From Brachynemurus nebulosus (lineage: Eukaryota > Arthropoda > Insecta > Neuroptera > Myrmeleontidae): a DNA stretch of 64,000 bases. The position numbers were made by a program, and so were the translations under genes. Shown piece by piece: positions 48,801 to 64,000 of the stretch. The stretch is from positions 16,160,725 to 16,224,724 of the forward strand of contig JAPWDM010000001.1 of the NCBI GenBank assembly GCA_035578155.1. The letters are read 5' to 3'. The notes beneath the pieces were generated by a model that had not been told where the DNA came from, made no database searches, and worked only from the letters and a program-made list of their open reading frames with translations. The stretch's first letter is position 1, and every line of letters starts with the position of its first letter.

Positions 48801-49146
48801 TATAGGTCAAATTAACTTAAACTACTCTGACGTCATTAACAAATGAAGTACAGCCAAACGATTTTTAAGTAAGAGACTTTCTTTCGTTTGCGCAGGTGGA
48901 GTGGGTAAAATAAATCAACTTACAGGCTTATGGATCATAAGACAAATGTATTTGACAGATATCCATCTTACCTTCAAAATGACAGATTGGTCCATTTTAA
49001 AATGCGTTTTTGCGCATCTTTCGAGTCGAGTCTGATATAAAAATAACAAAATGAAAAAAAAAAAATAAACCAGAAAACTAGGTTCGTCTAATTTTGGTTC
49101 ATTTGTTTGATGACGTCAGACCAATTTAAGTTAATTTGACCTATAC
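48801..49146. mobile_element. MITE family T
   Basis: ATATAGGTCAAATTAACTTA-AACTACTCTGACGTCATTAA at the left is inverted at the right (GACGTCAGACCAATTTAAGT). Relatives: 35243-35398 and 50844-51030. Confidence 0.8.
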
Positions 49147-49559
49147 TAATTTTTCAAATATATTTTTAATTTAGTTTCAACATTTTATTTTTGATTGATC
49201 CTTAATAGGGTAGTTGATTGTGTTTGAAATTTATATTAAATAATTTCGTAAGTTATCATTAAATATGTTTGATTTTAATAGTGAAACGCAAAAATATTTA
49301 GTAATTATTTAGAAATCTTATTTTGAAAATCGTTAATTTTTAACAACGTTTCAAATGAATGAAAACGCGCCATTATATTACTTCAAAACGACGTCACAAA
49401 TATGTCAATTCTGATAATTTAGAATTCGCATGTTTTGGAATTTAGTTTTTTTCTTATTTATGGCCCATGATGGCACACGTCTATCACAATATAACACAAC
49501 TTTTTTGTCTGAAAAAAAGAAAAAGGTAGAGTCAACTTAGCGGGGACATATAGTCAATT

Positions 49560-49930
49560 AAACGGTCGGAAAACGATGTTATATAACACGACCTTATACC
49601 CACTAATGGCGGAAATGATTCCAGATTACAAAAATTCGGTCTAAAATATAAGAATTGCTTTTAAATAATTGGCTAATGCTTAAGAAAGTGTTGATCTGTA
49701 TATAATTATATATGGTAGACCAATTGGTCGGAAAAGGATATTTCATATTATATGACCAAATTTTATTCCAACTAATGGCGGAAATAATTCCAGGATACAA
49801 TAATACTATTTAAAATTTAATATGTACTATTTAAAATTAAAAAACGGCTTTTAACTATCTATCTAATGCTTAAGAAAATGTCGATATTTATCTGAATTAC
49901 ATGGCAGACAAAATGGTTGGAAAAACACAT
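49560..49930 (+). repeat. Tandem repeat, about 170-190 bp unit
   Basis: CGGTCGGAAAACGATGTTAT, TTGGTCGGAAAAGGATATTT and ATGGTTGGAAAAACACATTT start successive units. CACTAATGGCGGAAATGATT and CTAATGCTTAAGAAA recur within them. Two units and part of a third are present. Confidence 0.8.
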
Positions 49931-51054
49931 TTTATATTAAGAATAAATGTAATTTAAAAAACCCAATTAGGTCATTCAATACCACTCAAAATTTTACAAT
50001 TAAAGCTTAGACTTAGTTTTATATAATTTTTTCTTTTCGTTATCTTGAAGGGCAAACAGTAGATGAAATAGATGCTGGAAAGAAAATAGCAATACTTAAA
50101 ATGTCTATAATTTTGTTGAAAATTTTACTTAAAATATCTTAGCATTTACGAATAAATAGGATAAATGAGATGGTAGAGATATGTTGTGAAAACATACTTA
50201 AACGTGCACCGCAAAACACTATTCGCACTTTTGTTGTCACTTACATAGCCATCGGCGATTTAAGTTTTAATTAAATCAAATTGAAAAAATCAAATTCATA
50301 ATTAAAATTAAAAAAAGAAATTTTTATTTAAATGTTATAATTTATATAACAATTTCAATTTCAGAATAAATACAATGATTTTGAGAAACACAAGTTTCAT
50401 ACAATGTAGTAACCAAATTTAACTAAATCAATTCAGCTAAATTTAAAGTTTTAGTAATTTATACAATATTTAACAATTAATTTTTTGTTTCGCGACACAA
50501 TGATGATACTTTTTAACGATTTATAATTTTCTTTTCGAATGTATTGCAGTTCCTTTGTTTCGTATGCATTTCAACGAAAAAATTAATTACCCTGTAGTGT
50601 AAGTATTCAGATTGATAATCTCTGAAACATTTGCCTAATACAAACAAAATATAAATGATTTAGTTTCTAATTACATATAAACAACAATCGATTTACAATA
50701 TGATGTATGTTTTTGATATCGAGCCAATATTATTACGTAAAGTCTGCACCGTAAAACGGATTGTATAGGAAACGTGGGGTGAATCGAGAAAAACCAACAA
50801 TTCCTTGTCATTATTGTGGGTAATAGTTTACAGTTTAAGATGATTGTATACTTCAAATAAACTAAAAATGATATGACGCCATTAAACAAAAACAACCAAT
50901 GAAGTAAAATTAGACTATCTAGTGCCTTTTTGTTACTTTTATATTAGAGTACCTATAGTAACTTACGGGTGTACGTCTAATTTTGCTTCAAGAGCTAATC
51001 ACGTCTTACTATTTTTAGTTAATTTGGAATATATTTGAGTTTATCATTGGCTAC
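49931..51054. other. AT-rich DNA with a family T relic
   Basis: The segment 50844-51030 is a diverged family T copy (GATATGACGCCATTAAACAA, TTTTTAGTTAATTTGGAATA). The rest is unassigned. Confidence 0.5.
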
Positions 51055-52000
51055 TTTTAATAAATAAAATTTAAATTAATATTAAAACTGGTTAGATTGA
51101 AAAAAAATTCGGCGAGTGCCTATTAGATATGCATTAAATCAGAATTTCGTAGTTTAATAGCTATAATTTCTCACAATTCTTGGGATAAAATATTCTTTGC
51201 TTTTATTTTAATTGTAAAATTAGTCTTCAATTTGTTAACAATGTGATTGTCAAATTTTTTTTACTTTCTATATGAATTAAAAAATTACAATAATAGTTTT
51301 CAAAAAATGATACTGATCGTATTCGCTGCTCACATTACCTTATTTATAATTGATGTAGATACATACTCAAACTAATTTAAAGCTGCGCGAGAATTGGTAT
51401 TGCAAGTCCTCGCCAATTTTTGTTTAAATTAGTATGTTCATGTGCCTACATCATTTAGAAGTGACGAAAGCAGCGAATACAACCACTGTCAATTAAACTG
51501 TCTAATACGGGGTTTACATTTACAATAATTTGCTGACGCCAACACAAAGTGGCGCGCCAGTAAAAGCAAAATGAACGTGTAAACATCTACTGGCGTGCAA
51601 GGTAGATCAGTGCATTTTCTGACGCCAATGTAAACTTGTATTGGCGCCAGTATTTAAAAATAACTGAATGTCATTTTTACGCGTTTGTTCGGGTTTGAAT
51701 GTCATTTTTAGGTACCTATTATGTTTTTTTCCTTCTAATTCATTGTTTGTTTTACATTTAGATGCAAATGAAAGCTATATATGACAGTTATTTATCCAAT
51801 TTAGCCATTTGTAACCTGCGCAGTACTTACCAAATTATATACCATGCAAATCATGTGTAAACGGACGTGCAAGTAGTGTAAACTTTATATGTAAACATGC
51901 AAGCTTGAAAGTGACGCCAGCAAATCATTGCAAATGTAAACTCGCTATAAGATCCAACATTGAATATTAAAAAGTGATCAAGTGCGGGTAATTTAAATTT
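51055..52000 (+). repeat. Family R copy split by an inserted MITE
   Basis: It has AAAATTCGGCGAGTGCCTAT, GAATTTCGTAGTTTAATAGC and, after the insertion, AGATCCAACATTGAATATTA with AAAGTGATCAAGTGCGGGTA. The same order without the insertion is seen at 22998-23240. Confidence 0.7.
51508..51945. mobile_element. MITE with GGGTTTACATTTAC ends inside family R
   Basis: CGGGGTTTACATTTACAATA and the inverted GCGAGTTTACATTTGCAATG form the ends. The interior repeats GACGCCA/TGGCGTC and GTGTAAAC words. A fragment with the same words lies at 53445-53500. Confidence 0.8.
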
Positions 52001-52050
52001 TGTTTGTTTCTTAAAATGTAAGTATACTTCATATGTTAGTTTATTAACTA

Positions 52051-52512
52051 ACTAGCCGTACCCGTGACTTTGTTCACGCGAAACGTTGAGTAGTTTCTTT
52101 TTCCAATTTGTAGTTTCTTGCAACACAAAATGCATTAAGTTATCTCCAAATTGACAATTGTGTATTTATTGTATTTTTCGGTGCACAATTAGCAACATTT
52201 TTTTTTATTTAAAATTCAGAAAAATTTCCAAACTATATACAAAATTTATTTACAATTTTTGTTACTATAGTTATGAAATTTATGAAATATGTAAATTGGC
52301 GTAATGTATGTAGATGCTCAAAATGGTTTCTCCATTTTCCCGTGGGAATGAGACATTTTCCCGGAATAAAAAGTATCTTAGATGTTGACCCAGGTAATAA
52401 GTTATCATCACACCAAATTTCATTAAAATCCGTCCAGTAGTTTTTACGTGATGCGTGAACAGACAGACAGACAGACAGAGACAGATTTACAGTTTTATTA
52501 TATGTATAGATA
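52051..52512 (+). mobile_element. SINE/Helitron-like element
   Basis: It starts with CTAGCCGTACCCGTGACTTT-GTTCACGCG and ends with TAAAATCCGTCCAGTAGTTT, an (ACAG)n tract and TATATGTATAGATA. This pattern is common among non-coding insect repeats. The class is uncertain. Confidence 0.65.
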
Positions 52513-53756
52513 ATACTATTTAGTAAACAAATTTTATGGCCTTGCACATATTGTCTATTAAATCTCTATTAATTTTTATTGACCATGACTGCGGGGTGAA
52601 TAGGAATTGACTGTATTTTAAGATTTTTCGACTAAATGGGAAAAGAAAATGAATTTTTAAAACAGTAAAAATAAAGAACAAACTACTGGAACCTAAATTA
52701 GTCTGTTCTATATCATCTAATATGAAAGAAACTGTACGAAAATCGAATGTAAAAGTTGAAAATGATCCGATACAGTCCGTTTTACGATACGAAGTATTTT
52801 TTTCTTACAAACAGATGCACCATCAATACTGTACTAACACTGGAATAAAAGAGACCAATTGCAAGTTCGATGGAAGTGTACGGTTCACATCACAGTTGAG
52901 TACACAGTTCCAAAAATTATTTTCCGCATAGTCAAAAGTCCAGTCTTATCTGTATTCTGTCTTATTTTGTCTCATTAATATAACAAGACAGATATTAAAA
53001 ATATTTTTTTCTTTTTTGTTGGACTAAAAAATAGTTTTTAGAACCGTACAATTTTTTAATATCATATTTACTTAATGCATTATAATATTATTTATATTTA
53101 CACATGCAATGCTCTGGTGGTGCCAATTTCAACGCCAGTAAAAATTTATTTATAAACTTGATTTCATATCGCCTATCAATTTTAAGCGCATACTATTGCC
53201 ATCAACATACATTATTTTTTTATTTTTTACTTTTATGTAAGTCAGAACCAAAGAAATTGTAAACTTTATAATTTTTTTTGATCTTTAATTATAAATGAAA
53301 TGGGGTAGTAATTAAAGAAATTTAGTATAATTATGTGAACAAACACAGGAAAAACCTATGATATAGTAATAGTGTGAAAACAAGTTTACAGTATTGTTGG
53401 AATTTGCATATTAGCAAAAGTTTATACGTTTTGGCTTTATTTGCATGCTATTTGATACTGGCGTCAGTGGGTTGTTGCATGTGTAAACTTACCTTTAGTT
53501 TTTAATTATCTCTTATGGTGAACATTTATTTGTAAGAAAAAAATACTGAACCACTTGCATAAATAATACAGTTACCTGTTTTAAAACTGAATAAACTAAA
53601 AATCAAATTTTTTGGGGGTTGATTTACGTTTGGTAGTTTCTTTAACTGAAACTACCATAAAATCAATTATTCTGATAACACAGTCAAGAAATTAGCGTTC
53701 GATTAAGTATTTGATAAAAAATAATGGTGATATTAGCTATTAGGTATAAAACATAG
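52513..53756. other. Unassigned DNA
   Basis: A 69-residue frame (52722-52931, MKETVRKSNVKVENDPIQ..) has no recognisable family. I do not call it a gene. The segment 53445-53500 is a fragment related to the 51508-51945 MITE. Confidence 0.4.
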
Positions 53757-54509
53757 ATAATAGGCGAGTTGACAAACTTTATAAGAATTCCAATCGTGTT
53801 ATTATGTTTAATGATGGCATTACCCATAATGCAACTGATCTGGGCTTTAATAAACGATGACATTATAAATTTAATAATGATAGTTTATTTTTAGCAAATT
53901 TCCGAATTGAAAATTCAACTATTACAGCCACTCTCATGACGCGACTTGAGACCGGGACTATGACAAAAATTTATTTTGAAATCCCTAGAAACCGAAAATG
54001 ATATTCACCAAAATTTATATATATATATATTTATACATTTATGTATGTATGTATATATGTGTCCGCACGATAATTCAAGAATGAAACATCTAATTTTTGG
54101 CGAAATTTGGTGAAAACGTTGGAAGTCCAAAAATCTTAGATGAGTTGTTCAGGCAAATATGTCCGATGCCCGGATCATGGGTTTTGGGGGCATTTTTCGT
54201 GAAAAAATTTCCCCAAATTCAAAAGTTTTTGCAACATTTTTTATACCATTGAAAAGAGGAGAAAAAATCACATAAAAAAGATTTTTAAACCATTATTCTA
54301 TGTAAACTGATTTCCGAGAATTTTTGTAAACGAAATTTGCTATGTTATGCAGCATGCAGCGACAGAGATATTTAAATATAAACCAATTGTATGAAAACTT
54401 TTATAAGTATTTTATGAAAATTTATGTTAATTTATACTTTTTATTAATAAATCGACAGATCAAATTATTTTTTATCTTTATTTAAAATACTGTCAAATCG
54501 CCTATTAAT
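53757..54509. mobile_element. Foldback-type element family X
   Basis: ATAATAGGCGAGTTGACAAA and the inverted TTAATAGGCGATTTGACAGT form the ends. The interior has GTGTCCGCACGATAATTCAA and TGAAACATCTAATTTTTGGC. A relic is at 29855-29950. Confidence 0.75.
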
Positions 54510-55964
54510 ATTAAAACCATAGTTTTACCCTCTATATTATTATTATTATTTTTTTCTTTTTTCATTTATTTATGGTTTTTTCATTGGGAAGGGAGAAACC
54601 TAAATACAAGAATTAATGATTAAAAAATTACTACTGAGAGCAGGCGAGGTTTGTCAATTAAGTTTTCATTATCCAGAGAGCTGTTACTGCAGAGTTTACA
54701 AACATATTTTTTTGGATCTCACTTTAACTTTTGGTCTTTAAATAAAAACAAGTAACTTTAGCCTACGTCCAGTAGTTTCACCATTCGTTACCAGATGGCT
54801 AAACATTAAGCCATGCCCACATTTGATTTCCCAATAACAAAAACTAGATATAGCTCTTTTGAAAGATTTCAAAAAAAGCAAAAGAAGATAGATAATCGAT
54901 TAATTTTGTAAAATTGAGTATGTTATCAATTGAGTATCAACTTATAAACATTTTCATTTTCATCCTACAAGTTGTAGTAAAATCAAGATGTTATCCATCT
55001 ATACGGTTAATCGACCAGTCTCCGTTCTAATGGTGACGGTTAATTGAAGTTCTACTGTACTAAACAATTTTTTTGGTTTCAATTAGAGATAAACAATTTT
55101 AAAATGAGAGTTATGGTAACATTGTTTTTAAATGTTATTTTACGTTTAACAATTTGAATTTTTGAATTTCGCAAAGTTTAATTAAGAAAAAAAAATCAAT
55201 CAATACATACCTAATACTTTAAAAATTTCATTCATATAGGACTCGTATTAAATAGGGGGTTTTCACTGTCTGCACAATTGCCTGCATTGACGCATACCAT
55301 ATGTTCATTTTCTTATATGCAAAATGTTTTTTGTTCACTATTTTTATATGGGCTAGCAAATATACACATGATCTGCAAGCTAAAACGATTGCGGTTAGTT
55401 TTCAAGTATTTTCGTGTGTTTAGTGTGTTTCGTGTTGTACTCTTACTTTCAAAAAAATTGGCATTTTTTAAGATACATATATACTTTAAGCTTTAAATAA
55501 AATAATTTTTCTACTCCTGTTGAAGAACACACTCATTACATATCCGTTAATTGTTGAGCAAGTTAGGCATTATTCAAAGGTGTGGAGGAATTATCATTAC
55601 TCACTACCTTTTTGACCAATAAAATCACCCTATTAACCTTTATTCAATGGGCTGGCTTTTGTTTTGTGTATAATATACGTATCAAATTTTAATTTCAAAT
55701 ATGTTGCGTAGTAACATCTAAGTAAACAAAGTAACTTGCATTTTGTTTTCATCATTTGTACATATATAAACATTTAATGAAATTAGAGATTTTAAATTAA
55801 AAAAAAGTCGTAGAAAAACTATCGTATTCTACTCGCTTGCAATGGCTATTACTCACTCAGATGCATTGCTCATCTTCGTGAGTAATAGCTATCATTACCA
55901 GCTTGTTGAATAATATACTATTAATTAATATTTTCATGGTGATAAAAAAAGATAAATCAACATT
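54510..55964. other. Unassigned AT-rich DNA
   Basis: The segment 54745-54835 is a small dispersed repeat shared with 25295-25385. A 12 bp-arm hairpin (GCTATTACTCAC / GTGAGTAATAGC) is at about 55850-55892. No gene. Confidence 0.45.
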
Positions 55965-56530
55965 AAAGGGCATAACCGGGTAAGATAAGGAAAACGGCCC
56001 TTGACGCAAAACTGATTGTTTTTATAGAAAATAATACTTCTTAGCTCCAGATACATTCCTACCAAATTTCAACCCTCCGAGGCTAATAGTTTATAAATAC
56101 ACAAAAAGACAAAAATTTTAAAAAAAAAATTTTTTTGACGAAATTACTGAGCCGATTTATTTGAGTTTAATATACATAATTATATTGTGTACCCACCTTA
56201 GGCGAAGTAATAAAAAAAAATTAACGTTATATCCCTTTATTATACTAACTTTTTTTCAATTTTTTAAGTTTACTATTCGCTATTCTTAATAAATAAAATT
56301 TAAATTAATATTAAAACAGGATAAATTATAAAAAATTCGGTAAGTGCGTATTAGACACGCATTAAGTCAGGATTTCGTAGTTTATTTAAAAAAAATTTTT
56401 TGAAAATTTTTGTCTCGGAGGGTTGAAATTTGGCAGGAATGTATATGGGGCTAAGAAGTATTATTTCCTATAAAAACAATCAATTTTGCGTCAAGGACCG
56501 TTTTTCCTATCTTACCCGGCTATGCCCTTT
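55965..56530. mobile_element. MITE with AAAGGGCATAACCGGG ends, about 115 bp arms
   Basis: AAAGGGCATAACCGGGTAAG and the inverted AAAGGGCATAGCCGGGTAAG begin the arms, which continue through CAACCCTCCGAG. A family R fragment lies in the centre (56310-56395). Confidence 0.85.
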
Positions 56531-56998
56531 ATCAACGAAATTTGTTACCATAGTTTAATTTGCTGTAGTCTGTTTCACAATGCTAAAAAACTTTAAAATG
56601 AGCTACAAGACCTATCCACATTCTTACGAAACTAATTATATATTATGTATTCTATAGACCGATCTATAGATAAAATATGTACTGCATATTACGATTGTCT
56701 ATAACTGGGCTACGCATGTTGTTCATTGTACTAGTCTGCATTTTTTTGTTGACCTCAGTTGTACTGGTTGCATACTTAGATAGTGAACACTTGTTTAGTT
56801 AGACTGCGCGTGCATGCAACTGTGCAAACAGTGAAAACCCTCAAAAATTTATTATAATTATTTTTTTAAAAAAAAGGATTAGCCCTCACAATTTTATTAA
56901 TGTAATCACAATTTAATCCATAAAAGTAAAATGCATAAAAATTTACGTTTTTCTTTAATTTGAAGAAATTTAAAGACTGAAATAAATTTATTTTTATA

Positions 56999-57554
56999 GG
57001 GTAAAAGCCCCCTTTGTGGAACGGTATATAATTATGAACATTTACATAATAATGAAGTTATTTCTGAAAGAAACGTCTGATAACAAAAATTATTATTAAT
57101 AGAATGATTGTTTTTCAATTTAAATTCACCTCGCATTTAAAGTTCCCTTACTTAATTAACTCTTTAAATGATTAAGACGAGTTAACTCGTCCTGCAATAT
57201 GGCGGCTCAAAATGCTGTGATATGTATATATTCACTGGTACAGGTGCCGCCATCTGTGACAGATCTTCCGAAATACTGTATTATTTTAAATAATGTTCAA
57301 TTTTATCAACATAGTTTAGTATAATTTATATTTTGTAAATTCCTAGAGTTCACTTTTTTGATGTTGGGATCTTTGATTTTTTTCTTTTTCTTGTAACCTT
57401 ATCTATTGTACTTATCACTGGCAATAAAAAGTCCGGCATTTTGAGACAAAAAAATTTTTTCATATGGTTTGTTTAAAAGGGTTAAAGAAATAAATATGTA
57501 AATGTCAAAACTGTTCCAGTATTAGATACCGTTCCACAAAGGGAGCTTTTACCC
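56999..57554. mobile_element. mariner-type MITE with TA duplication
   Basis: GGGTAAAAGCCCCCTTTGTG and the inverted GGGTAAAAGCTCCCTTTGTG are followed by GAACGGTAT on each side and flanked by TA. The interior is AT-rich, without a transposase. Confidence 0.88.
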
Positions 57555-57657
57555 TACTTCAATTAAAAGAAAATACTTGTAAAAAATAATTTGGCCCATG
57601 ATGTACAATGATGTAAAGTATGTAAATAAAATTATCTATGTAATCAGATTTTTTATA

Positions 57658-57663
57658 TTTATT
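57658..57663 (-). terminator. Candidate poly(A) signal of pecanex
   Basis: A minus-strand AATAAA lies about 240 bp downstream of the pecanex stop codon at 57904. Confidence 0.45.
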
Positions 57664-57903
57664 TAAAAAAAAATTATAATTATTAAAGAATTCTACTAGA
57701 AACAAATATCAAAATTGGCACTAAAAATGTTCATTAAATATTTAAAAAAATTCCAGTTTAAAATATTACTTTGCACACTACTACATACTTGTCTGCGGCA
57801 TTTTTTTTGTTCTTTAACATTATTTTGTTCAATATATTACCAACAGTGGTGCTGATAAACGAATACAGTTGAGTATTTGTGTTATTTGGTGAAACAGTTT
57901 ATG

Positions 57904-64000
<6,097 letters not shown>

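Noticed and set aside
52722..52931. 69-residue frame
   Set aside because: No family, no splice context and no similarity to neighbours; kept as unassigned DNA.

Overview
This is an AT-rich animal nuclear DNA window, most likely from an insect. The genes have spliceosomal introns, most intergenic and intronic DNA is miniature inverted-repeat transposons and AT-rich filler, and the recognised proteins are conserved insect genes. The order cannot be fixed from the sequence alone. No rRNA, tRNA, CRISPR array or bacterial-type operon was seen.

Layout from left to right. (1) A minus-strand, three-exon gene of unknown function (843-5490) has two SUMO-interaction-like motifs, Lys/Ser-rich stretches, a GC-AG intron and a probable frame problem at a 10-T run. 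(2) Arp10 (plus, 6178-16978) encodes the pointed-end actin-related protein of dynactin. It has eight exons, and introns 2, 4 and 6 carry transposons nested in transposons. (3) A 14.6 kb gene-poor stretch (16979-31634) is mostly mobile elements. (4) A group II p21-activated kinase (mushroom bodies tiny/PAK4 type, minus, 31635-33497) has a single coding exon. (5) A compact locus at 39418-44728 holds TMEM218 and a mitochondrial thioredoxin on the minus strand, divergent from TIM44 on the plus strand. (6) A further repeat-rich stretch runs from 44729 to 57650. (7) The last four exons of pecanex lie on the minus strand (57904-63519); the rest of that gene is beyond the right edge.

The most interesting arrangement is TMEM218/thioredoxin. 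The stop codon of TMEM218, a ciliary transition-zone membrane protein, and the ATG of the thioredoxin are one base apart in the same direction, so one transcript could carry both frames. An RFX X-box-like site (42638-42651) lies about 60 bp upstream of the TMEM218 ATG, in the roughly 440 bp promoter region shared with TIM44. This would put a ciliary gene, a mitochondrial thioredoxin and a mitochondrial import-motor subunit on one regulatory segment.

The repeat fraction includes at least 20 families. Several have readable target-site duplications: an 8 bp hAT-type, TTAA piggyBac-type, TA mariner/Tigger-type and 3 bp TTA/TAA PIF/Harbinger-type. Several are nested two or three deep, and some preserve empty-site controls inside the window. 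Two short segments match the hammerhead ribozyme core, as found in Penelope-like retroelements. Exon boundaries and families were assigned by reading; no database or folding program was run.
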